Below are positions 55,501-62,930 of a DNA stretch of 64,000 nt, in pieces. How positions within the stretch are numbered: the first letter of the stretch is position 1; each line of letters begins with the position of its first letter. Both the position numbers and the translations under genes were made by a program. The DNA is from JBBDYG01 sp040901765 (GTDB lineage Bacteria; Planctomycetota; Planctomycetia; Pirellulales; Lacipirellulaceae), in assembly GCA_040901765.1 (NCBI GenBank), contig JBBDYG010000091.1:29311-93310 (forward strand), written 5' to 3'. Below the pieces are notes generated by a model. The model had not been told where the DNA came from, made no database searches, and was given only the letters and a program-made list of their open reading frames with translations.

Positions 55501-57117
55501 TTCGAGTTGGAGATTTGAGACTCGTCCTTCGGCAATCACTTCCGCTGGTAGATAGTGCTGGTAAGTAACGTCGGGTGGTTCGACACACGCCATCGCAGTC
55601 GATTCGACAACGTTCGCCGGATGGGGATATGCACCTCGCACGACCGCCTTTTGCACCCGATAGGCGGCAAAGACTGTCCCTTCTTCGATGTCGACGGCGA
55701 CCGGCCGTGCCGTCGTGTCGAGTTCTCCTACTCCTGCGGGAACCGGTCGAGTGTGTTCACCAAAAGGGAGGCAGCCCACTCCCGCAGCGCCTCTTGGTCC
55801 TGGGGAAGTTTGACTTTCTCGTACTCGAGGACTTTCGTGATCATCTGCGACAATTCCTCCGGACGGTCCATCGCGAGTTGATTCCAAGTGAGCCACTGGT
55901 CGGTCGTCACTGTCCCCTCTTCCACCAAAACTGCCACCAATTCCACGATCGGATCGTTGTCGGGATTCCCCTTCTGCTGTTGCTGCGACTGCAAGGCTTG
56001 GACCGCTTCTTCTCTGATTTTCTGTGCGAACTCGTTCATAAACATCCTCCAACGATATTCCTCTTAATAGCTTATAAGCCGCGTGAACGGAGCATTTTGT
56101 GCCAGTGATGATCCCCGGGTCATTGAGGGCCGGCCCCTGATGGTCAATGACGATGATCTGGTTGTCAAACGTCGTCCCGAAGCGGGAATACTCCCGGCCG
56201 TCGATCCCGATGTTCGCCCGTACCGAGTAGCGCCCCGCAATCGCCTTCCACCACTCGCGAAAGGCCGGTCGATCCAGCGCCATGCCACTACTGACGATGG
56301 CCACCAGCCGGCCGCCCGGCTTCAGTCGCAAAAGGGCCTGCTCTACGTGCCGCGCCCCGAACTCGGTTCGGTGTCCGTTCACGCGGCCGCCGGTCGCCGA
56401 GAAGGGCGGATTCATGACGATGGCGTGGTAGCTCTTTTCGGGCGGCAGAAGATTGTCGAGCCGTTCGGCGTCGAACGCCGTCGGCTCGAAGCCTTGGAGT
56501 TTCAGAAGTGCCCGCCTACGAAAGTCGATTTCATTCGTGTCCACCTCTGCGCCCGCGAGCCGTGCCAGGAGGGCGATGTTGCCGGTGCCGGCGCTTGGTT
56601 CAAGTACGACCATGTCACTGCACAGCGCGGCCGCTTTGATTGCTACCAACGCCTGAGCCGGCGGCGTGCTGAATTGTTGAAAGTCGAGTTGATGCTGGTC
56701 GCGCCTCGTTTGAACGGGAAGGCGTGCTTGCTGCGCGTTCAATTGCTCGATTGCGGTGGAGGCGTCGGTCACATCGAAGTTGATTTCCTTGAGATAGATG
56801 TTGAATCCGGCCTCGATGGCATCATAGGCGTCACGCGCATTGCCGGCAGCACTTCCGAATTCCTCGCGGGCCAGTACTGAGATGACGCGATTGTCAAAAT
56901 GTGTCAAAGGCTCTGCTTCGAGCAGCGCGGCAAATCGAAGCGCAAATTGCACCGCCGGGTTGTCATCGATTGTCGAAGCCACGACTGATGGGGATGCGAC
57001 GGGTGGATCAAAGTCAATCAACAGTTGACTAGGCGCCGTGTTGTCAGAACTTCCCCGTTGCATTCCGGCTGCAAATAGTCCGCTTGCGTATCGTGGATTA
57101 TGGCGGTGTTTGGGCAT
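52570..57117 (-). CDS. Methyltransferase plus strawberry-notch-type helicase (bSNO polyvalent protein)
   Basis: A 1515-aa fusion. The methyltransferase domain (about 140-335) has QFSTPPAQALVAIKAA, SAM-binding LEPSAGTGN and catalytic VMNPPFSATGG (about 233). The helicase domain (about 500-1180) has the SNO Walker A-like GDGTGIGKGREI (about 563), FDEAHLMKNA (about 665) and the SNO-specific FGRVHRSNQSSAP near 1080. The C-terminal ~300 residues are unknown. Such proteins accompany plasmids and phages and are thought to handle incoming DNA. Between the domains (residues ~358-463) the translation is Arg/Gly/Ser-rich and looks out of frame; a well-formed small gene lies there in another frame. Confidence 0.8.
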   Translation of the reverse strand: MPKHRHNPRYASGLFAAGMQRGSSDNTAPSQLLIDFDPPVASPSVVASTIDDNPAVQFALRFAALLEAEPLTHFDNRVISVLAREEFGSAAGNARDAYDAIEAGFNIYLKEINFDVTDASTAIEQLNAQQARLPVQTRRDQHQLDFQQFSTPPAQALVAIKAAALCSDMVVLEPSAGTGNIALLARLAGAEVDTNEIDFRRRALLKLQGFEPTAFDAERLDNLLPPEKSYHAIVMNPPFSATGGRVNGHRTEFGARHVEQALLRLKPGGRLVAIVSSGMALDRPAFREWWKAIAGRYSVRANIGIDGREYSRFGTTFDNQIIVIDHQGPALNDPGIITGTKCSVHAAYKLLRGISLEDVYERVRTENQRRSGPSLAVAATAEGESRQRSDRGIGGSFGGRGDSDDRPVAHLESTRDGPSGGIVADDHESPRVRESQTSPGPRGAAGVGCLPFGEHTRPVPAGVGELDTTARPVAVDIEEGTVFAAYRVQKAVVRGAYPHPANVVESTAMACVEPPDVTYQHYLPAEVIAEGRVSNLQLEDVIYAGQATNVLLPNGERKGHWNGDGTGIGKGREIYTFFYNELEQGRKKHVHISASHQLCSDAERDRDALGVPLAILHQARFKPNEKIFAHSGVLFTTYSMLSTDFSGEKARFKQLMDWLGEGFDGVIAFDEAHLMKNAAASPHGGKATVDHGTLRGNMGIALQRLFPQARVRYFSATGATEARHMAPYERLGLWGAGAPFADFSAFLVAMQRGGVAAMEMLCRDLKSVGTYLSRTISYGPTRREDGSIVPHSAVEYEPLLHHLADHEKRQYDQIADLWSELLIAFETAEETACQRRNGHRYAQFYSAQQRFFLQLMMTYTLPDVIPAIEEDLRQGRSVVLSLFNTGEAQTERKVRDARANGVELSELDATPREMIVQLIEKQFPLFQYREETDSVTDKVVMVRVEDEAGNPEINRENQRRQQELLDKVADLDFPQNPLDALVSHFGADRVAEISGRTHRFEYGKYVRRKLAGVPQRQLNEYETRLFQRSEKRLAVLSGAGSTGISVHADLEARNQQRRVFYAFQLSWSADQQMQVFGRVHRSNQSSAPVIRLVLLDLAGQKRLVNAVSKRLAALGALTKGERHSLASDLFRPEDVTDEYGKAALARVYRQITLGQFNDAGIGMTTLERMGVLNAERTAVREDCQSNVEQFLNRIMVLHVSDQNQIFDLFYERYVEAVEAAKRQSAFDFGMEELRARNLRRVSEPQTLFVDEGSGARTMLHELEGDVDVERRPFELAVSLASLGFHRNRQSGRIYAALEHWEAERNEVQLTAVKGPRRTLESDELKSKYERVEVRIAEVWWEAEYARTPATEPQRFHLLSGAIFPIYDKIMGAAGIKSVKIARAILADGQALVGLSLSLADVPNVKQRLGIGTPLGEASPEEILELLTGGSLIELDNGWRLIMARITGDDVLELVLNGVAANREELTGYGLSEEIHRFKRRWFVLTRDAMSVLQQLLEHRKAIRDLANADDGQKTT
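55728..56039 (-). CDS. Overprinted small protein inside the MTase-helicase gene
   Basis: A 103-aa protein read in a different frame of the same strand. Starting at ATG 56039 it has a strong GGAGG 6 nt upstream (56046-56050). Its composition is typical of a soluble helical protein (FAQKIREEAVQALQSQQQQK, VELVAVLVEEGTVT, QWLTWNQLAMD, KVLEYEKVKLPQDQEALREW), while the host frame here is low-quality sequence. Function is unknown. Either it was originally a separate gene between MTase and helicase genes, or it is a genuine nested gene. Confidence 0.65.
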   Translation of the reverse strand: MNEFAQKIREEAVQALQSQQQQKGNPDNDPIVELVAVLVEEGTVTTDQWLTWNQLAMDRPEELSQMITKVLEYEKVKLPQDQEALREWAASLLVNTLDRFPQE

Positions 57118-57342
57118 GTCGCTCTCCTTTCAGACGATATGCGGAGAGGGAGCAATAGCGTTGCATATTTCTCGTGCGAAAATCGACGCATTAGAAAAGG
57201 TTGCAAGTCGCTAGAACGCCTAGAGCTTTTGCATTGGTTGCCCGTTCGGCGCAAGCTCGCTCGATGCAACAAACCAGATTCGTAGCTGGAGCGACGACCG
57301 GAGACCGCCATTTTCAGCCGCTAAACCGCGGTCTAATCGCTC

Positions 57343-57573
57343 CTAGATGATGCTTTTCGTCCTGTCATCATTGTCATAATCGAACGATGTGTCGCAGTCG
57401 AAGCACTTTGACACGTTCCACGGGTCGCTACGGTCTCGTCCAACTGAGTCAGAAGGAATCTCAACCAAAGCGCCGTAAACGGGCACTGGACGTAAAACAT
57501 CAAACCGCCTCCGTTCTGCGATCCATCGCCGACTGAAGGTATCGGTCAAAAAAGAAAGCCCCAAGCGATGCAC
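57343..57573 (-). CDS. Possible small gene or remnant
   Basis: A 76-aa frame with a protein-like C-terminal half (RFDVLRPVPVYGALVEIPSD, then CFDCDTSFDYDNDD). Coding appearance seems to continue upstream in another frame (57500-57763), which would imply a frameshift near 57550. No family is recognised; may be a decayed gene. Confidence 0.3.
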   Translation of the reverse strand: MHRLGLSFLTDTFSRRWIAERRRFDVLRPVPVYGALVEIPSDSVGRDRSDPWNVSKCFDCDTSFDYDNDDRTKSII

Positions 57574-57947
57574 AGTTCGTGGGGTTCAAGTAAAGACAAC
57601 TGCCTGGAGTCTCAAGCGTTGCCTTCACCGCGTTGCTTCGTACGCTCATCGTAGTAAGCTTCAAGCCGCGACTGAACGAAGCGTGTGCATCGCATTCGGG
57701 CTTGCCATTGCCGTCTCTAGCGACAGTCGCAAGCGCGTCGTGCTGTTGTGACGAGAATATCATGCTTCTAATTGCTAGTCTAAGAATATTTTGGTCGTTG
57801 GATCGCCGAATTCACTTGCCGCAGCATCTGACACTGTTTCGCTCTCCGCGGACGGTAAAGTAGCGGAAAGTTTAGCATTTGAATGAGAATTCGATCTAAA
57901 CGGCAAGCGCGTAACTGGCTTTGGCAGGTTCTGTGGATCGCATTTGA

Positions 57948-58743
57948 TCATTGGAGGGTAGCCGAGGCCGTAAATTGAGGATGCACGTCAGGAATTGCCT
58001 CCATCTGCCGGGGTGTCGGTAGCTCGCTCCAGAGGCGCCCATCTAACTCGCGCCCCTGATGCTTGGGCGTTCGTCCACCCCATTGCTTGAAAAAGAAAGC
58101 GATTCCTCGGCTCGTATTCATCGCGAAGATTTCGGACATGCTGTGGGTCGAACGGACGACACTGGTGTCCGCTTTCCCCGCCGGCAATTAACCAATCCAC
58201 TCCATAGCCAGAGAGCGGGAAATCTTCCAATAACGGCTCTGCCGACACAAACCTCACGGCAGCCGGTATCTGCGACAAGATCGGCAAGCGGCGGCCGGCC
58301 CAAAACTTATTTTCCACTGATGTACCAATCCAGACGTGGGCTGGCCAAGAACTGCCCCAGGGTGACATGCGAAGCACGTTCCCCGGCCGCTTCGTAAGTA
58401 ACAACCAATCCAATTGCGGTGTTCGTGCAATCAATTGCCACAACTCGGCTCTCCAAACATTCAACACTTCGGGCGCTTCGCCATCGAACACGTCCGCCAA
58501 AGAGGCGCAAAACACACGCTCGCGGACTTTGGCGGCCTGGGCTGCACGGTGCCAGCGCAGTGGTTGTCGCCAGTAGTCGGCTGACGTGCGCACCCGAGCC
58601 TTGCCAACCCCCCACTCTACTCGATGAAAACGATGATCCATCATCGTCATGGCATAGCAATGGTCGCACGCCGGGCTTACCTGCGTGCAACCGATCCAGG
58701 GATTGAACGTGTGATGGGTCCATTCAATGGCAGAGTTTTTCAC
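57948..58743 (-). pseudogene. DUF5131/phage Gp37-Gp68-type protein, frameshifted near its C-terminus
   Basis: Start ATG 58743. The family signature is present: NSAIEWTHHTFNPWIGCTQV followed by PACDHCYA (Cys residues as in radical-SAM-like members), LLTKRP, WIGTSVENK, RFVSAEPLLE and WLIAGGESG. The frame then drifts at LRDEYEPRNRFLF and ends at 57988, while the expected ending AFFFKQWGGRTPK followed by GRELDGRLW is read in the next frame down to 57948. So there is a net one-base gain (or two-base loss) around 58105-58116. It may be a dead gene or a sequence error. The activity of the family is not known to me. Confidence 0.75.
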
Positions 58744-59025
58744 TGCGAAGTCCTCTGGCTAATGGGCAAGTGAATTCACGACGCACTTCGATCAGGTGAG
58801 GATTGATCATGCATCGGACTGAATTCTACAAAGCCGTCTCCTTGAAGCATATGAAATTGCAAACGAAAGGGTGATGGGAATGTCACTAGATGACATGAAG
58901 TGACAGCTAATGCCAAACGATTGGTATCGCCACGTAGTGTCCAGTACAGTGATACGCTAGGTTAAGCACTCTATTTGATTGGAGCGCAACTCATGCCGAA
59001 TTGCCGTTAGCGGCCTTAGTTACTA

Positions 59026-59056
59026 ACTTGACATAAATGTCAAGTTGAGGTATATT
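59026..59056 (+). promoter_or_regulatory. Promoter of the NTase/HTH module with a palindromic operator
   Basis: -35 TTGACA (59028-59033), a 17-bp spacer and -10 TATATT (59051-59056). A perfect 9-bp palindrome ACTTGACAT-AA-ATGTCAAGT (59026-59045) covers the -35. The ATG begins only 6 bp after the -10, so the mRNA is probably leaderless. Confidence 0.7.
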
Positions 59057-59062
59057 GCCTGT

Positions 59063-59638
59063 ATGGGATCCAAACCCTTACTGCCTTTCACGGATGAGGG
59101 CCTCTTGCCGCCGGGAGACTATCTCCTGTCGCTCGACGAACTCGCGCAGTCGCTCTTGGTCCGGGGGCCGGATGATCGGGAGCGGTATCCCCACTGGGAT
59201 CGTGAGTGGCGGGCGGCGCTCGTCGAGAATCTCGGCGTGCTGGTTGCTCAACTGTGGCAGGTCGGCGTGACGGAGATCTTTGTGGATGGCTCGTTTGTGG
59301 AAGATAAAGAGCATCCGAACGATATTGACGGCTACTTTGAGTGTGACCTCAAACGACTGGCGTCGGGCGAGCTGGAGCGGGAACTAAATCTGCTTGATCC
59401 ACACAAAGTTTGGACTTGGGATCCGGCCAGTCGGCGACCCCACCGCGGCCATGCTAAGAAGCAATTGCCGATGTGGCACGCCTATCGCGTTGAGTTCTAT
59501 CCCCACGTGGGCCAGATCAGCGGGATTCGCGATCGGCATGGAAATGAACTGGAGTTCCCGTCGGCGTTCGGCAATCCCGCCGCGACGGCCAACCGCGGGG
59601 GATTATTAAAATTAGAGGTCAATCATGATACGCAATGA
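59063..59638 (+). CDS. Minimal nucleotidyltransferase-like protein of a toxin-antitoxin pair (DUF6932-like)
   Basis: A 191-aa protein. An N-terminal LLPPGDYLLSLDELAQ helix is followed by the NTase signature VDGSFVEDKEHPNDIDGYF (about 74-92), with GS and the DxD-like D-I-D. In MNT/HEPN- or HTH-linked modules such enzymes modify a partner or target. The start ATG 59063 is taken because a consensus promoter ends 6 bp upstream; the frame's TTG at 59045 overlaps the operator. It overlaps the HTH gene by 14 bp. Confidence 0.72.
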   Translation: MGSKPLLPFTDEGLLPPGDYLLSLDELAQSLLVRGPDDRERYPHWDREWRAALVENLGVLVAQLWQVGVTEIFVDGSFVEDKEHPNDIDGYFECDLKRLASGELERELNLLDPHKVWTWDPASRRPHRGHAKKQLPMWHAYRVEFYPHVGQISGIRDRHGNELEFPSAFGNPAATANRGGLLKLEVNHDTQ

Positions 59639-60089
59639 AACCGAATATCAGGAAGCAGTCCAGCGGATTGCCGATGAAGCCGAGCGGTTGAAATCACAAC
59701 GCAATCAACTCAAAACGATGGATTTGAGCAAGGAAGAGATTAAGCGTGTCCTTGACCCGATCCGTTCGTTTCACGAACAACTCAAAGAGGAAGTCGCCAG
59801 TTACGAGCGGCTCAAGCGCCGCGAGTTTGAGGAACTGCGAAACTTTGAGGGAATCGGCCGCCTGCTGATTGCTCTACGAATTGCCGAGGGAATCAGCCAG
59901 CGGGAACTGGCCGAGCGGCTCGAAGTCCATGAATCGCAAGTCTCCCGCGACGAGCGGAACGAATATCACGGCGTCACCGTCGAGCGGGCCAATAAGATTC
60001 TCGAAGCCTTGGGGGCGGAAGTGCGAAGCACCGTGGAAGCGGTCGGACTATCGTCACCTGACGGCAAGCGGGTACGGGTGCCGGCCTAA
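59625..60089 (+). CDS. XRE-type HTH antitoxin/regulator
   Basis: A 154-aa protein. A long helical N-terminus (about 1-75, coiled-coil-like, RIADEAERLKSQRNQLKTMD) is followed by an XRE HTH (about 82-135: RLLIALRIAEGISQRELAER, LEVHESQVSRDERNEYHG, ANKILEALGAEV). The layout matches antitoxins that dimerise and bind their own promoter. The palindrome over the -35 upstream of the pair is its likely operator. Confidence 0.78.
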   Translation: MIRNETEYQEAVQRIADEAERLKSQRNQLKTMDLSKEEIKRVLDPIRSFHEQLKEEVASYERLKRREFEELRNFEGIGRLLIALRIAEGISQRELAERLEVHESQVSRDERNEYHGVTVERANKILEALGAEVRSTVEAVGLSSPDGKRVRVPA

Positions 60090-60135
60090 GAAAGAGGCCG
60101 GTGGCGTGCGTACAAACGACCTCTCATCAATAACA

Positions 60136-60366
60136 TTAACAGCAAGCCAATCTGGCATTGGCCGGACCGAGTTCGCTTTCTTGGCACTCCGGGCAAACGC
60201 CTAAATGAGTGTACCAAGCGAAATGGTTTTGGTCACCGGTTGCTGGTTGTTGCGAAGCAGCAAACGATTGGACCGCTTCAACATTGAACCAAGCGATGGG
60301 AATGGCAATCAGTCCATTCCCGTCCACACGATCGCAAAAGCGACATCCTAGACGAATTGTGCCCAT
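60136..60366 (-). CDS. Small zinc-ribbon-like protein
   Basis: A 76-aa protein with CRFCDR near the start and CPECQES near the end, a treble-clef/zinc-ribbon type four-Cys arrangement. The central part includes AWFNVEAVQSF and HFAWYTHLG. The start ATG 60366 has AAAGGAGG 7-8 nt upstream, which is decisive over the longer frame. No function is recognised. Confidence 0.6.
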   Translation of the reverse strand: MGTIRLGCRFCDRVDGNGLIAIPIAWFNVEAVQSFAASQQPATGDQNHFAWYTHLGVCPECQESELGPANARLACC

Positions 60367-60443
60367 CGGACACCTCCTTTCGATGACAGCTAGAACTACG
60401 GCGCGAAACAATTTCCGCACTGTAAGCAGCAGGACTTTGGTGA

Positions 60444-60499
60444 CCCGAGAAAATCTCGGGAGCGGCCAGCGAGCCGCAAGAATTAGCCGTTTCGGCTAA
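60444..60499. other. Cluster of three perfect hairpins in a non-coding gap
   Basis: CCCGAGA-AAA-TCTCGGG (60444-60460), GCGGC-6-GCCGC (60462-60477) and TTAGCCG-TTT-CGGCTAA (60483-60499) stand side by side in the 240-bp gap 60421-60663. They may be the leader of the minus-strand zinc-ribbon gene, a small RNA or stacked terminators. Confidence 0.4.
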
Positions 60500-60663
60500 A
60501 CTTCAAAAACCGTGGATTGCACGCCACCGGTCTCGCCACAAGGCACGTCGTACTCTGTGGCCAGGCCGGAAGCGAATAATGGCTTCGGTCCCTCAAAAGG
60601 TGGCTCTTGAAACGAGCGAACAACCGAGCTTAGCGCAAAGCACTTTCTTATTCAATCGATCCT

Positions 60664-60960
60664 TCATCGGACAACTGGAAGCGTTGACGTATTGCCTAAC
60701 GCAACCATGGGGGAATCAACTTTTCCGATGAACGGCAAGGCAGAAGGCAACGCGGGCAATCGTGGGAATGCCAGGGGCGAGAACCACTGCGCGTTACAGC
60801 GGAGGCAGACGAAGTACCAACGGGCCGGTCTTTTGAGCGGGCAAACTACGACACGGTGATTCGACGCCTCGGTCGCCAATCGTCCAGCCAAATCCAAGAT
60901 CGCGGCCTCGTGGCCTGCAAGCGTTATCTCGTCCGCTTCTGTGATCATATTGAGATTCAT
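60664..60960 (-). CDS. Small hypothetical protein
   Basis: A 98-aa protein beginning 3 bp after the TSCPD gene stop; ATG 60948 is an alternative start. The N-terminus is helical (EADEITLAGHEAAILDLAGR). One CLRC motif (about residue 52-55) sits in a WYFVCLRCNAQWF segment, like half a zinc ribbon. The C-terminus is Pro/Leu-rich. Last gene of the PrimPol operon; function unknown. Confidence 0.5.
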   Translation of the reverse strand: MNLNMITEADEITLAGHEAAILDLAGRLATEASNHRVVVCPLKRPARWYFVCLRCNAQWFSPLAFPRLPALPSALPFIGKVDSPMVALGNTSTLPVVR

Positions 60961-60963
60961 GGG

Positions 60964-61410
60964 TCATGAATGCTGAGAGTCGTGATTCGTGCTTAAGAAC
61001 TCCGAGCGAAGCCAACGAAAAATGTAGTCCGCGATCGACGTCACTTCGCGGAGATTGGAGTTGCTGGTCCAGCCCATCGGTTCAAAGTGGGTGCCTTCGA
61101 ACTTGGCAGCTAGCGTCTCCACGGACACGCCGTATTGCAAAGCAAGGCTCGTCAACACGCCAATCGTGTCCATCAGGCCGCTGACGGTGCTCCCCTCCTT
61201 CGCCATTTTCAAAAAGACCTCTCCCGGGCGTCCATCCTCGAACAGGCCAACACTGATGTATCCTTCATAACCGTTGATATTGAATTTGTGCGTAATCGAC
61301 GGTCGTGTATCCGGCAGCCGTCTTCGCTGCGGCACGCCAAGCGCCGCTAAGTCCGATCGCGGTTCCTCCGCTGAAGTACCTGACATTGCTGCTGGATGGA
61401 GTTCACTCAT
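60964..61410 (-). CDS. Stand-alone TSCPD-domain protein (C-terminal domain of class II ribonucleotide reductase)
   Basis: A 148-aa protein. Residues ~45-140 match the end of NrdJ: RLPDTRPSITHKFNINGYEG, ISVGLFEDGRPGEVFLKMAK, GLMDTIGVLTSLALQYGV, KFEGTHFEPMGWTSN and ADYIFRWL. The catalytic barrel of the reductase is absent and no TxxCxxC-type metal pair is visible here, so the product is not an enzyme by itself. The start ATG 61410 overlaps the PrimPol stop by 8 bp. It may bind nucleotides or help a DNA-synthesis complex; that is inference. Confidence 0.75.
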   Translation of the reverse strand: MSELHPAAMSGTSAEEPRSDLAALGVPQRRRLPDTRPSITHKFNINGYEGYISVGLFEDGRPGEVFLKMAKEGSTVSGLMDTIGVLTSLALQYGVSVETLAAKFEGTHFEPMGWTSNSNLREVTSIADYIFRWLRSEFLSTNHDSQHS

Positions 61411-62254
61411 GCGTGGACTCTTTTCCGTGGTTAGGGGTTGCTGCTTGAAAGGCAGATTGCACCTTGTGAAGTAGTTCTCGCGTGCTCCACGGGGGCACGG
61501 CGTTGGTCTCGTTCCAGAGCACCATTTCACACAGCGCCTCTTCCGGCGAGAGTCCTGCGTCGCGCAGAACGCAGGCGGCACGAAACGTCTGATTGTGTCC
61601 CCCTTGCCCACTGATAGCCTGGATAGAACGAATGTAAGTGCGAGGTTGCAGAACGGCGCTCCGCGAAGCCCGGCTAGGCAAAACGGAATCTGGTTCTGCT
61701 CGGATCCAGTCCACTGAGAAGTACGGAACGTCGTCGAGGCGATAGTCCCCAGTGGATTCCCATTGATAGAAGCCGCCGCTGGGATGCTGCGACGGGGGCG
61801 CCACGACATATCCTCCCTCCCCTCGCAGATCGATTTGCCGTGATAGTAGCCGCACGCGATTCCCGATTGTTTCGCCGGCCGGATGGCGATAGTAGATGTG
61901 GGCGCCACCGCCACCGGTACTCACTACGAGCGGTGATGGGGGATAGTGTTGCCGCCAATAATTAGTGTCGACCGGCGTATCGCAATCGACCACTACTAGT
62001 CCCGATACCAAGCCGGTAGCGATGCCGACGTTCGCGCGGTCCTTACAAAACCACCTTCGCAATTGATCGAGGCTCGCCCGCTCCGACTGGTACTGCCGCC
62101 AACTGATCAGACTGGGGCGCTTGCCTGTCAATGGAATCACGCTCCAGCCACGATCGTGATACTCCGCAGCGTAGTGAAAGGCGAAGCCCTGCTCCGCAAC
62201 CGGAAGTTCCCGCTGCGACTCGGACAATGGCGTTTGTATGGTTAGTGGTTCCAT
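61403..62254 (-). CDS. Primase-polymerase (Bifunctional DNA primase/polymerase N-terminal domain)
   Basis: A 283-aa protein. PrimPol motifs are FHYAAEYHDRGWSVIPLTGKRP (family start), VVVDCDTP with the catalytic D-x-D (about 85), STGGGGAHIYYRHP (about 110) and QIDLRGEGGYVVAPPS (about 138). The C-terminal ~90 residues have a helical PriCT-like HNQTFRAACVLRDAGLSPEE segment. No helicase domain is attached. The start ATG 62254 is chosen; a TTG at 62281 is possible. On a mobile element it would prime replication after transfer. Operon with the TSCPD protein. Confidence 0.85.
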   Translation of the reverse strand: MEPLTIQTPLSESQRELPVAEQGFAFHYAAEYHDRGWSVIPLTGKRPSLISWRQYQSERASLDQLRRWFCKDRANVGIATGLVSGLVVVDCDTPVDTNYWRQHYPPSPLVVSTGGGGAHIYYRHPAGETIGNRVRLLSRQIDLRGEGGYVVAPPSQHPSGGFYQWESTGDYRLDDVPYFSVDWIRAEPDSVLPSRASRSAVLQPRTYIRSIQAISGQGGHNQTFRAACVLRDAGLSPEEALCEMVLWNETNAVPPWSTRELLHKVQSAFQAATPNHGKESTHE

Positions 62255-62558
62255 AAGGTGTTGATTGCTAGATTGCCACAAAGGCCAGCGCTAAGCAAAA
62301 AGCGATTTTTGGCATTTGTGGCAACGAAAAGGCCATAGCGTGTAATTCCACGCGCAATTCTAGAGAGGAGTTACTCGCAGCAAACATGACTCGACGGGGC
62401 GTCAACGTGTGAATAGCGTCCGTCGATGTCGCACGATGACTGCCAGAGACAGAAAAAGTCACAAACCATCATGGGTTTTACGGATTGGCAATCATTGGGA
62501 ACTGGACACTTGCAAGCATCTCTCACAACCAAGATAAAATGAATTTCTGATGTTCAGC

Positions 62559-62599
62559 AAAAAAAGAACCCCAGGTGCGGTGCAACCGACAACCTGGGG
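62559..62599 (-). terminator. Intrinsic terminator after the 62619-62930 gene
   Basis: Minus-strand stem CCCCAGGT / ACCTGGGG (62592-62599 with 62569-62576) followed by a seven-T run (A-run 62559-62565 on the plus strand). It lies 20 bp after the stop codon. Confidence 0.75.
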
Positions 62600-62618
62600 C
62601 TTGAAGTTTGACAAAGGG

Positions 62619-62930
62619 CTAATACGCGACTTCTTGGTTCGCTTCCTGGCGCTCCCGATGGGTTTGCTCCAGTCGATCCTGAATCGCTTCATAAGCCGCA
62701 GTTAGCAATTGCGCTGCAGGGAGCAAGTCGGAAACTCCGAGATATTCGGACGTCTCCCACTCACTCTCTTCAGTTCGCCGAAACGTACGGGTGACTTTGA
62801 CGCTGTAGTTCTTTCGTTCATTCTCGCCCGGATGCTCAAACACCGCGACTTGAACTGGAAAGAACGTCCGCGAAACAATCGGCCTTCGCTTCTGCTCTTG
62901 GCGGCCCTGGACCGCTTTCGTCGTAGCCAT
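62619..62930 (-). CDS. Small conserved plasmid protein, paralogue of the 10526-10789 product
   Basis: A 103-aa protein starting at ATG 62930 with GAAGGAG about 8 nt upstream. The layout is VAVFEHPGENERKNYSVKVT, RTFRRTEESEWETSEYLGVS and DLLPAAQLLTAAYEAI, matching the product near the left end of the element. It has a Glu/Arg-rich C-terminal helix. Function is unknown. It has its own terminator and probably its own promoter in 62931-63000. Confidence 0.6.
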   Translation of the reverse strand: MATTKAVQGRQEQKRRPIVSRTFFPVQVAVFEHPGENERKNYSVKVTRTFRRTEESEWETSEYLGVSDLLPAAQLLTAAYEAIQDRLEQTHRERQEANQEVAY

